This document shows positions 45,601 to 55,236 of a DNA stretch of 64,000 nt, in pieces (position 1 is the first letter of the stretch; the number at the start of each line of letters is the position of its first letter). The stretch is taken from assembly GCF_000315625.1 (NCBI RefSeq), contig NW_005434652.1, forward strand, positions 696,091 through 760,090, in the 5' to 3' direction. The DNA comes from Guillardia theta CCMP2712. Lineage: Eukaryota; Cryptophyceae; Pyrenomonadales; Geminigeraceae. The position numbers and the translations under genes are program-made. The notes under the pieces are model-generated. The model saw nothing but the letters and a program-made list of their open reading frames with translations, did not search any database and was not told the origin of the DNA.

Positions 45601-46310
45601 CTTGGGTGCTACTGTTCCTAGTTCGCAACTTTGGGGATGCTGAATCTGTTCTTGATCGTTTGCTTCCTCGAGACACAGATGGAGAACGAGAGCTATCCTT
45701 GACATTTCTAGAAGACTGACTTCGAGATACCTGCAGCAACATGTTAACATCTACATGCCTGAGGAACATTAGAGCTACGCGGTCTTCGCTGGTCCCCCGC
45801 AATCTCTCCTTCCCCTTGGACTTGGATGAGACGTGATCTCCCTAAGCCATGTCATACGAGTACAGATCGCAATTGAATCACTTGATCAGCTGTGTCGTCT
45901 TCGGATGCTTGCAAGTCTGCTATCCAAACTTGAATTTCTTGCTTAGTTCGATGTCTGAATCGAAAACATGTAAACGAACAGATTCAGTTCAAAGACAACA
46001 CTTACGGAAGGTGATTTTCAATGATTCTTTCAATAGCTGCTTTGCCGAAGCATGAAAGACCGCTTACAAGCGCATCCATCTCCCGGTTTGTCGCATCTGG
46101 TCGGTTGCCAGTTTGGGACCCGTGGGGATCAACGACGCCAGTCCAATCGTAGTGGACCCCACAAGCAGTGCAGGTTGTGCATAAATTCAAATTCTTGTCT
46201 GCCCTCAACCCTTGTCGACTTTTTCTCGAATCTTTACAAGCCTGCGGCGAGTCCACACCTTGTTCGTTTCTGGCTTCATCTTCCAAGAGCCCGAGCTTTC
46301 GTTTCACCAT
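42661..46310 (-). CDS. Long low-complexity, probably nuclear protein
   Basis: Exon 1 (46310 to about 46011) starts MVKRKLGLLEDEARNEQGVD and carries a CTTCTACGVH cluster (C-x2-C-x2-C-x2-H) that may bind Zn. After an about 165-nt intron, the main exon (about 45845-43045) begins GDHVSSKSKGKERL. It is extremely Ser/Lys/Glu-rich with NLS-like runs (SRGSKRSR, KKKGKKKH, KRKRES). The one ordered block is near 44.07-43.70 kb: QKWHQIHGSEGQRSAVQRYV, GKIEKRPDGSLLLKEK and HAITQALRRYCG. It looks like a small helical/beta domain. A 56-nt intron (about 43043-42988) leads to the last exon ending LVQAAAASERG at 42661. Function is unknown; the charge pattern suggests a chromatin or RNA-associated factor. Confidence 0.65.
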
Positions 46311-47695
46311 CCTCTCAATCCAGCGATGATATCAGTAAACAAACTGTGCTAAGCTCTCAACATCCACGGCACTCCTGCCGCTGTCCTTACATGTCAGCTG
46401 TCATCGCCCTGCCCCCCGTTTCCTTCTCTTCTTTCTCGTTCTCCTCCTCCGCGTTCCCTCCCATGCATGGCGCCGCTGCCCGTTTCTTTTCCTTTTTCTT
46501 TGTTTTTTTCTCTTTTTCTTGTTCTTTTTTTTGCACAAAAAAAAAGATGCCCGGACCGACCACCTATGGAATCACCCCCTACCCCTCAAGGATGATTCTG
46601 ATCTCTCCCCTTACCCACCCTACCCTACCGTGACCTATCTACTACCCACCTTCTCTCTCACCATCTCATCTTGGCAAGCACCCCTACTTGCATACTGTAC
46701 CCTCAATTTTTCACCTCCACCCCTGACATTCGATGGGGGTCCAACAGTACTCAAATGCTTCATACAAACCCCTTGTACCCATACAATTTGTATACTGTGG
46801 TGGGGTAGCGGAAGGAGTTTCATTCAAATGGGTGGGTGCCTGGCTTGTAGCAGGTGGGGGTGCATGACCATGTGAGAATTCACAGGCTTATCCCATAATA
46901 AAGCAGGGGTAGTAGAGAATGTGGAATAGTCATATAGGTAGGGTGATAAAAGAGTTAGTAAGAATGAGGGTGGGTAGGCTGACCAAGGGAAGGCAACGAC
47001 CCAAGTTGACTGAAACTGTAGTTACGGTCTTTTAAAAGTAGATGGTAGTGTCAAAGCAGCAATTGTACAATTATTACTTTGTAAGGGGCTCCTCGACCTT
47101 GCCAGGTTCAAATTAAAAATCACTTATATAGGTTTTGTTTTTTAAATTTTGAATAGAGATTCGCCTGTCTACTGATTTTTAACTTAACTTTGAGTAAACA
47201 TATCTTCATGGCGGCACTGGCCTGCCGCACGGTGACTGCGGCGCCGGCGGCCGAGCGACGCCGGGCCCACCGTGACCGTGCGACGCCGGGTGCCACGCAG
47301 AGAGTGTGAGTGTGATACTTTGAGTAAAGAAAGTGTTCTTTTGGGGATAAAAGTTGGCGTTGAACCCTGCGGCGTGTTCCACTGAAGTTGCGACTCTGGC
47401 CGGGCCCGCGGTGCCATGGTGGGGCGGCAGCGCCGCCGGGGCCGCTAGTCACTGAGTATCCGCCGACACATACTAGTTCATCCACGCCGGGTGACGGGCC
47501 CACCCCTAGAAAGGGAGCTAACGGTTACATTTTCGTTACATCAAAGTCAAGCGCCTTCGAGAAGGACCGCAATGATCACCCCTGTAAAACAAATACAAAG
47601 AAGGGGTAGTCTTTTAATTTTTCAGGAAGCATTGAGGGTAGGGTGCTTGGAGTGAGGATCGGAGGGTAGGTAGGGGTGGACATAGAAGCGCGGCG
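46311..47695. other. Intergenic region, CCCTA-rich then GC-rich islands
   Basis: No gene is supported. It contains poly-T/poly-A (46.50-46.55 kb), pyrimidine-rich CCCTAC-type sequence (46.56-46.87 kb), an AT-rich stretch (46.9-47.2 kb) and two GC-rich islands (47.20-47.31 and 47.36-47.46 kb). The minus-strand ORFs over the islands show no family motif. Confidence 0.5.
47187..47328. repeat. GC-rich island flanked by ACTTTGAGTAAA direct repeats
   Basis: ACTTTGAGTAAA occurs at about 47188-47199 and 47317-47328 on either side of a GC-rich block. The left flank TTTTTAACTTAACTTTGAGT matches, with one difference, the reverse complement of the flank at 30862-30884. Confidence 0.55.
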
Positions 47696-49893
47696 ATGAA
47701 GGCTTTGCTAGTATTGGCTGTGGCGTTGGGGATGGGCGGGAGATGCGAAGGATTCAGAATGTTAGGTGGAATGGTAACAGGAGGTATAGAACAAACTCTT
47801 GTGTTGTTTTCCTCCCTGTCGCTCCTCCTCTTATGCTTACAAGACTCCTCGTATATCTGCCCTGTTCTGATCCCCGCTGCCAATCTTTCGACACGAGTGC
47901 TTGCGTTGTCAACTTGACCGGCGCGTTTCCTCGATATTTTGCTCTGCAACCAGAATGCTGATGAAAAGCTCTTGTCTTTTTTTGCTTGTCGCAATTGCAA
48001 TCCTCCTGTAAAACCAAATAACATATGTTGTGTGTCAATCATCCAACAATTATTGTTTGTGTAGAAATTTCTGAAGCTGAAGATAAATTTGTAGGGGCAT
48101 TCCATTCTTCAAACAAACTATCAAGATCTGTGTCGTGCGCAACTCGCGCTTCATCATCAATCGCAGGCTTCCGTCTTCGTGGAGGTTCTGAAACATTAAC
48201 CATGTCTACATCGACTGTATCGGAGAAGACCATCTTCAAACAGGTGATGCTGCTTCATATCTAGTGACGCTACTTCATCTCTGCGCATAGTTAAATTCTG
48301 ACGTCTCTCACAGGCAGGATACAGAAGGCCCTTGCACTGGGTTTTCAAAATCGGCTCACTTGAAAAATCCCTTGAGTTCTACCAGAACGTTTTTGGGATG
48401 CATGTTCACAGGCATGAAGAATTTGCTTCGGGTTGTGAAGCCACCTGCAATGGGCCATATGGTGGCGCTTGGTCCAAGACCATGATCGGCTATAAGACCG
48501 AAGAGAGCAACTTTGCTTTGGAACTTACCTACAACTATGGGATCGACTCGTACATGAGCGGAAATGACCTTCGCTATATCGCCTTGAGGGCTTCAGCATT
48601 GAAATCCGATCCTTCAAAGTTGGGTTACAAGACCGAAACGGATCCTAGTACGGGAAACAAGATTGTAACTGGGCCAGATGGCTACAAGTTCATGGTTGTC
48701 GACACTTCTGAAGGAAATAAGGATGAACCGTTCCTCTTCGTGAGCATCAATGTACAAAACCTGGACAAGGCGCTGAACTTTCATACTAAAGTGTTGGGTG
48801 CACAAGTGTTCCAAAGCACGCCGGGAGCCTTGGGCTCGGCTAAGAGTGCTGTCATCGGGTTCTCGGATAAGGGAACCAGGTTGGAGCTGGTGGAGCTTCC
48901 AAATCAACAATCTGTCGATCATGCGCTGGCTGCGGGAAGGTTTGCGACAGAGACAGAAGATGGAGCGCCATCTTACATGGGAGAGAAAGTCAAATCAGCT
49001 GGTGGAAAAATCTTGCATGGACCAATCAAGCTCCAGCCTCACAACGAGGAAGTTGTTATTGTTGAGGATGTAGACGGCTATGAATATTGCTTCGTGGATG
49101 CGCGTGGGTAAGTTCGAAAGTCAAATATCTTTCACGGCGCGTACAAATAATTATTCGTATTTCAAGGTATACCAATTGTGTGAATGTGGCATATGCCGAA
49201 GGGGGTCGAGAGGTCGATTGGGATTTTCGCAACCGCCTTGAAACAGCATCTCGATCTACAAAGAATGCAAAGCTCGAAGTAAGTATTTGTTGGCGTCCCA
49301 CGCAATCACGATGAATCTACTAATACGTACATTACTTGGTGCAGGTAGCTAAAGTTCTGGCTAGAAACTACAACAAAGCAGAGGTCAAGACCAAAGTGGA
49401 AGACAAGGTGATGGTGCTTAGAAAGCTTTTCCCTGTCTGATCTGTTGCAGATCAAGGACAACGGAGCAGTAGTGTTCAGTCAAACTTCCTGCCCATTCTG
49501 TGCTAAAGCCAAGAAGACCTTGTCAGACCTCGGCGCCAAGTATGAGGTCGTTTGAACATGAACATAGTTCTTTGGCCTTGGTTGAATTCGCATATGCAGG
49601 TTGTCGAACTAGATAAATTAGGTGACGAGGGATATGCCTGGCGCGTTGAGCTAGCAGAAATAACTCAGAGTGGCACTGTTCCGCAGGTTACACTAGGAGC
49701 TTGGTGATGTTTTTGTAATGACAACGGAACCAGGTCTTCATAGGAGGAAAGTTTGTTGGAGGATTCTCTGACGGTGTCGAGGAACTTGTTAAGGAGGGCA
49801 AGTGAGTCACTTGTTCACAGTCACGATGGTCTACACTGAAGTTTTACTGTTCTCAGGTTGAAGCCCATGCTTGAGCAGGCTGGGGCAATGTAA
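47696..49893 (+). CDS. Glyoxalase (GLOD4-like)-glutaredoxin fusion, probably plastid-targeted
   Basis: The first exon gives MKALLVLAVALGMGGRCEGF, a signal peptide ending before Phe. It joins in phase, over an about 250-nt intron, to a Ser/Arg-rich transit-like stretch (AFHSSNKLSRSVSCATR, GFRLRGG). The large exon (48314-49107) holds two glyoxalase/VOC modules closely matching GLOD4: HWVFKIGSLEKSLEFYQNVF, GMHVHRHEEF, CEATCNGPYGG, WSKTMIGY, LELTYNYG and the second module FVSINVQNLDKALNFHTKVL. Further exons give VNVAYAEGGREVDWDFRNRL and KVLARNYNKAEVKTKVEDK. Then comes a glutaredoxin: VVFSQTSCPFCAKAKKTLSD (CPFC active site), TVPQVFIGG (cis-Pro and glutathione-binding region) and GGFSDGVEELVKEGKL. 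The stop TAA is at 49891-49893. The likely role is detoxification or redox repair linked to glutathione. A cytosolic start at MSTSTVSEKT (about 48.2 kb) is possible. Confidence 0.85.
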
Positions 49894-50025
49894 TGCAACC
49901 TCACAAACGATGACACAATGAAATATAGAGAATGACAGGCTTTCTTCAATCTTGAAAGAAATTAGCCCTACTCTAAACGCCGCTAGCAAGAGGACGAGAC
50001 CTATAGTTCACCTGCTGGTCCTCAT

Positions 50026-52234
50026 TCATCGATAAGCACTTCCAACAACGTCCTGTAACTCCGTGATCCGACGGGGGACGTTGGTCAGATTGTCGACACC
50101 GTCCTGTGTTATGACGATGTTGTCTTCGAGACGAATACCCCCAAAGTCCATGTACTTCTCTACCTCGTCCGAGACGATATGGCTGCAGCTAGACATCAGC
50201 CCTTGCCGACAAACGTCAAAATCGACCCACCGAGACTTGATGGGATCGTTCAAAGCCTTCTCAAGTTCCGACCGGATGAAGTAACAGCCAGGCTCCACTG
50301 TCAACACCATGCCAGGCTGTAACCGCCGGACGTTGCGCAGCGATCGCAGTCCAGGGCGCGATGCTCGAAGAGAACCTGGAGGATACCCGCCGACGTCATG
50401 CGTTTCCAGACCTTGACACGAAGTTTCTCAGTAAGGAAGGAACCATCGCGACCGCGTACAACTTCACCGAGGTTGTGTCCGAGACCGTGAGGCATGAACA
50501 CAGCTGGGATCTCCGCCTTGACAATATCCTCCAAGTCTCCCTGCAGACTCATTATTACCTTGGCTACATGTAACGAAAAGAACCTTTAGGACTCCAATCT
50601 CTAAAAGATGCTTCGCAATGATGCGCTCTGTCAGCTCGTGCATTTCCACCCATGACACGCCTTTTTAAAATTTCATTTTTTCTGGATGGCCCTGTGCTCA
50701 TTGAACCTGGCTTAGCTCGTGCGACAACAGAATCCTTAGCATCAAGCACGGCTTCATAAATCTGTTCATGGTGAGGAGAGACTATAGGCAATTAAAGCCC
50801 ACCTTTTGCTGTTCTTTGGTGAACTTTCCAGACACCGGGAACGAGCATGTGATATCGGAAGCATAGCAGTAGTATTCTGCTCCAAGATCATTCAAAACAA
50901 CCTGATGAAGCTCGTCAGAGTAAGGCATATCTCTACATCAAAAATTCTTACGTCTCCCTCTTCCAATCGCCTATTATTCGGAGCTCCTGCATGACCATAG
51001 TGAAGGATGGCAGCATTTTTCCCCGAGGCGCAGATTCCAGTGTAGGCAAGGTTCCTCATTCCTCCATGGAAATAGCAATGATGCTGCAAAAAGAGAATCA
51101 GCGATGTCGCGCGCCGTGCAAGCGACTCACTTGAAATATCGATTCCAGCTGATATTCGTACATTCCAGGCTTGCAGTGCTTCATGACTTCAATGTGCGCC
51201 AGACTCGAAATCTTATTAGCATATTTGATGACTTCTATTTCAGTCTCAAGAAGAAAGAGTCTCAGGTTCTTTGTGCAGCAAGCAAACGAGACTCTCACCT
51301 CAGTCTTGAACACACGAGATTCATACAGAGCGTGATGTAACTTCTTGTCATCCTTCGGGAACCTGTCTAACGAGTATGCGACATCAGAACCAATACGATT
51401 CTTAGAAGCAGTCTAGCCACCTATCCCCTCAAAGTTTGCAGGCTTCCCTTCATTTCCTGAATCAGAGTTCTGCCCCCCGTACGTATAGATCGTCGATGGT
51501 CTTGCAGACGAGACGTGGTCGGGAAGTTCGGAGGTATACAACACCTCGTCTACACAGTAGATACTTTTCAGGTCCTCGAGTGAAGGTGGTGATCCCATCC
51601 AAACAGAGTAAGATTCAGGTTGTCGTGGAACAAATAAACTGCTCCTGCCAGAAGATATGTCGATTGTTCCGAAGCAATCTGGGAACCCAACGCCAAAGAG
51701 ATAATGGAAGTTGCTTTCTTGCCTGAAGAGTAAAGTGTGGTCTGTATCAGCTCGATTGATATCTCTTCCTCCCTCCAAAACAATGATTCCTTCATTTGCT
51801 CCTTGCTTCTTCATGTGCTCCAGCACTTTCCTTCGGTTCTGAGTATGAAGCGTCCTCGAGATCTTCATGGTGTCGCCTCCTTGCCAGTAGAAGCCTTCTA
51901 GCTCTGTCTGTGCGATGGACTTGTCCATTCCTCGCTCTCCCGAACATTTCACTGAAGAGAAAGATCGACATGCTCTCGGAAGCTTCCACAGACGAGGTGA
52001 AGCCGTTGTCTGAAGGTGGAACGCCGTTCCAGCAGTGGACAAGAAACCGCAATTCCATGCCATCATCCCGATCAGCTGACTCCTCCCAGCCCAACAGCAC
52101 AGCCTTGCTCTACTTCCAGGAGCAGGAAGTTTACCTTGCCGTGTTCTCGCCATCTCCTTTTGCACCGCAGCCCTTCCCCTCGCCCCCAGACATTGCAAAG
52201 TCGGCATTAACACCGTCGCGGGCAGAAAATGCAC
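50026..52234 (-). CDS. PEPD: Xaa-Pro dipeptidase (prolidase)
   Basis: The order of motifs matches eukaryotic prolidase. The N-domain has [40 protein letters not shown] and [20 protein letters not shown]. The pita-bread domain has [81 protein letters not shown] (metal Asp), [11 protein letters not shown] (metal His), [25 protein letters not shown] (metal Glu) and [11 protein letters not shown] (metal Glu). It hydrolyses X-Pro and X-hydroxyPro dipeptides with Mn2+. At least seven exons are present. The junction between PHGLGHNLG and ETHDVGGYP crosses a short intron near 50.41-50.47 kb. The Met at 52234 gives an about 110-residue Arg/Ser-rich extension before the catalytic homology, possibly an organelle-targeting peptide or partly an unspliced intron. 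Stop at 50026. Confidence 0.92.
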
Positions 52235-52313
52235 CGGTAGTCATCTCATGAAATAGCCAGGGTGGGTAGGATCAACAAGCCCGCCATCGGAGGCAGAGAA
52301 AAAAGGGAGGTGT

Positions 52314-52322
52314 GATATACAA
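52314..52322 (+). promoter_or_regulatory. TATA-like element of U6 snRNA gene
   Basis: GATATACAA lies 18-26 bp before the inferred U6 5' end, the place where Pol III-type U6 genes carry a TATA box. Confidence 0.5.
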
Positions 52323-52339
52323 TTTGAAGTGTAGGGTTA

Positions 52340-52365
52340 TCGGACCTCCTTCGGGAGTCATCCGT

Positions 52366-52397
<32 letters not shown>

Positions 52398-52450
52398 GGC
52401 CCCTGCGCAAGGATGACACGCAAAAATCGAGAACGGTATCGACTTTTTTT
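52340..52450 (+). ncRNA. U6 spliceosomal snRNA
   Basis: The near-invariant U6 core is present: the AAAATTGGAACGATACAGAG region including the ACAGAGA box (52381-52387) that pairs with the 5' splice site, then GATTAGCATGGCCCCTGCGC (AGC catalytic triad and U4/U2 pairing region) and AAGGATGACACGC. A 5' stem-loop with a TTCG tetraloop (GGACCTCCTTCGGGAGTC, about 52342-52359) precedes it. The 3' end has an internal stem and runs into a T7 tract (52444-52450), a Pol III terminator. The exact 5' end is inferred. It supplies the splicing machinery this intron-dense genome needs. Confidence 0.96.
52444..52450 (+). terminator. Pol III oligo-T terminator of U6
   Basis: A run of seven T closes the U6 gene, typical of RNA polymerase III termination. 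Confidence 0.8.
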
Positions 52451-52765
52451 ACATGTCCGAGCGAGAGTCACACAAACAGTGAGCGGCAACGGAGATGACG
52501 GTGATCTGAGAAGTTCTTGATCCATACAGGCACATTGAATTAGATGATTCGAGGATGAGAAGAATCTCGAAAGACTTCAGTTAGTTGGTAAGTGAAGAAG
52601 AAGGCGCGGAAATGGACAACTGGCGAGTTTTTTAAATCTTCAATGCACGAGACATTCCTGCAAATCAGTCCTCAGGGCCCTTGATCTCTTGTCTTTCCGC
52701 TTTATTCTTTCCTAAACCCTCTCAAACACCAACATTTCTGTAATTTTTAATTCATCCTCCCTCCC

Positions 52766-53143
52766 TTGTGCTCCCTCCCTCCCTCCCTCCCTCCCTCCCT
52801 CCCTCCCTCCCTCCCTCCCTTGCTCCCTTGCTCCCTCGCTCCCTCCCTCGCTNNNNNNNNNNNNNNNNNNNNNNNNNNNNNNNNNNNNNNNNNNNNNNNN
52901 NNNNNNNNNNNNNNNNNNNNNNNNNNNNNNNNNNNNNNNNNNNNNNNNNNNNNNNNNNNNNNNNNNNNNNNNNNNNNNNNNNNNNNNNNNNNNNNNNNNN
53001 NNNNNNNNNNNNNNNNNNNNNNNNNNNNNNNNNNNNNNNNNNNNNNNNNCCTCCCTCCCTCCCCTCCCTCCCTCCCTCCCTCCGCCTCGCCTCCCTCCCT
53101 CCCTCCCTCCCTCCCTCCCTCCTTCCCCCTCTCCCTCCCTCAT
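52766..53143. repeat. (CCCT)n microsatellite flanking gap
   Basis: Imperfect CCCT/TCCC units on both sides of the gap, with CCTTG and CGCCT variants. Confidence 0.95.
52853..53049. other. Assembly gap (197 N)
   Basis: Unknown bases. The gap sits wholly in the (CCCT)n repeat, so its true length may differ. Confidence 1.
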
Positions 53144-53262
53144 ATTGTGGACCTTCCATCAAACGCCCGACACTATGCCGCACATTACTTAGAAGGGGTA
53201 CTTTTACCTAACAGGGAGGGGGTAGTGCGGCATAGACGACCAGGGGTGTAGCTTTGTCGGCA

Positions 53263-55126
53263 ATGCCGCAAGCAAAGGGAGTGCTGCTTGCGTTGGTTAT
53301 GGTGCTCGTGGGGAGGAGGGAGGTGGAAGGAGGGCAGGGAGGAACGCTGTCTGCAGGCTACTATCATACCTGCGGGATCTTGGCCAACGGGACAGGCCTG
53401 TGCTGGGGTGACAACTCGGCTAACCAGTCAGTCGTCCCGAAACAGTAAGAAACCATGCGTTGACAGACTTCTACTGGGAGTTGGAGGGTTATCGACTTGT
53501 CCAATCCTTTTGACTGTCAAGCAGGTTTGTACGATTTCAAATAGCAAGCAATTACTCGAAGATGAACAATACGTGGAGCATTTTATACGACTTCCAAAAA
53601 GATGAAAAACTTTGCTTAGAAAATCAGAATACATCGAACGACTTGTGTCTTTTCAACATGTCTAACCCCAACATTGGTATTTGCACAATTTATTTGCATA
53701 ACTGTAGTGAAGGGTTTTGAGGATGATGATTCATACATCCCAGGTTTTTGGTTCAAGAATGAAAGCCAACTGGTTTGGAAAAACATCACGGGGTGGAAAA
53801 GTTTAGCAGCAGGATATTCTCACACGTGTGGCATCACCGATGAAGATACAATCCTGTGAGAACAGTTACTGACAGCTTCAATATGGAATGATTGACCCAA
53901 ACTAGATGTTGGGGTCAGGGGAAGAATCAGCAATCACTATTACCGCAATGGATCGTGTCCATGCACGAAAACCTCCAAGTAAAACTTTCATCACTCAATG
54001 CAGAGAGTCTGATGAGTTTCAAGTGGAAGGCAATTTCATGCGGAACGTCGCACACATGTGCCATCCTGAAGAACGGATCAGCAGTGAGTGCGGCTACTGG
54101 ATATCAAAGGGTTGAGATTGGTGCAGGCGTGCTGGGGATCGAACGTCGAGGTGAGGGAGTCGAAGTTGCTTCTTGAGGAGTGAAAGATCGACTCAAGGGT
54201 CAAATCTCCATCCCCCCGCAAGTTGCAGCATGGGAGATGATTGATTGCGGTTACGCGCACACATGCGGGATAGACGTCAACGGCAGCGCCTACTGCTGGG
54301 GGTGGGACGGCATCACGCCTGGACGGCTGATCCCTTTCGGGCAGACAAAGGTAAGCCTCGATGAGCGTCAGGCTCTGGCTGAGCTCATGCCGCGGAGGTT
54401 CCGAGCGACATCTCATCATGGCGAAGTATCGCGGCAGGGTTTGTTCACTCGTGAGCTGCCTCATCCTCAGCTGCTTCCTCTGATGTCCGATAAAGTTGTG
54501 GCGTAGCTTCAAATGGGGAAGGGAGATGTTGGGGCTCGAATGGAAACGATCAGGAAAGATCTCTATCTTCAGTCAGTCAACCACAGAATAAGCTTGATCC
54601 GCAGATCTCCATGCCTTCTTATCTGGAATCTGCAGCTTCGCAAGAAGCTAATGTGAACATGTCGATGCATTTTGCGATCCAAGAGCCTTCAAGGTTTGTG
54701 AAGCCCTACAGCTCGCATGGTGAAGTGACAGGGTTCGAGCAGATGGGAGTCAATAACAGCTTCGTATTTCCATTCTTGTGGGCTCACAGTGAACAAAACC
54801 ATTATGTGATCCTTTGCAAACTCCTTCTCTCCTGCTAATGTCAAGTGGAAGATGCTGGGGAAGCAACGATGCTAGACAGAATGATGTTCCGTCAGTTGTG
54901 AATGCCCAGTACTTGTCAGTGACCAGCGGGTATCACTTGTCTTGTCTAGAGTGTGGACTTGACCGTTGGCAGATATGTGCACAACTGTGCGATGAACGCT
55001 TCAGGTAGTTGTGTTCCTACGGGGATAAGCTCGCTCATGATGAGCAGGCCAAGCTCTTTGCTGGGGGCCAAGGCCGAATGCTATCAAGAATTACTGGTGC
55101 TGGTGAGCCCTTGCAGCCCGAACTGA
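53263..55126 (+). CDS. Secreted RCC1-like repeat (BLIP-II-type propeller) protein
   Basis: Exon 1 begins MPQAKGVLLALVMVLVGRRE, a signal peptide, and goes straight into the first repeat. The RCC1_2-type pattern 'W..I..G..HTC.I..NG...CWG' recurs: LSAGYYHTCGILANGTGLCW, LAAGYSHTCGITDED with CWGQGKNQQS across an intron, ISCGTSHTCAILKNGSA with CWGSNVE, and IDCGYAHTCGIDVNGSAYCW. A later CRCWGSNDARQNDVPSVV follows. Most blades are cut by an intron just before the CWG. The last exons become Cys-rich, and a plausible stop is at 55124-55126. Such propellers are protein- or carbohydrate-binding surfaces, and the signal peptide places this one outside the cell or in the endomembrane system. Exons between 53.45 and 53.68 kb and 54.35 and 54.83 kb are uncertain. 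Confidence 0.7.
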
Positions 55127-55236
55127 AGGCTGTGTTAGGTATGTAGGGCAAACAACGGTGCCTCAGCGAGGAGCTTTCAAGATATGAAACAGATGTAAAT
55201 AGAAATTTATATAGATCGAAATTAAAGGAAATTTGC

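Larger units (their letters stand above)
52451..53262. other. Spacer with (CCCT)n microsatellite and assembly gap
   Basis: AT-rich sequence, then a (CCCT)n tract interrupted by a run of N. No gene seen. The Arg-Glu-Gly-Gly and Leu-Pro-Pro-Ser ORFs are repeat artefacts. Confidence 0.7.

Noticed and set aside
46560-46870. CCCTA-like strings as interstitial telomere
   Set aside because: No tandem array of a fixed telomeric unit is present; only scattered short strings.
47120-47503. 127-residue minus-strand ORF over the GC-rich island
   Set aside because: Arg/Ala/Pro/Gly bias reflects GC content; no splice partner or domain.
47614-48105. 163-residue minus-strand ORF
   Set aside because: It overlaps the plus-strand first exons of the glyoxalase-glutaredoxin gene, whose signal peptide and in-phase splice are better supported.
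52712-53251. Long ORFs on both strands encoding Arg-Glu-Gly-Gly or Leu-Pro-Pro-Ser repeats
   Set aside because: They are translations of the (CCCT)n microsatellite and run through unknown bases; no gene signal outside the repeat.
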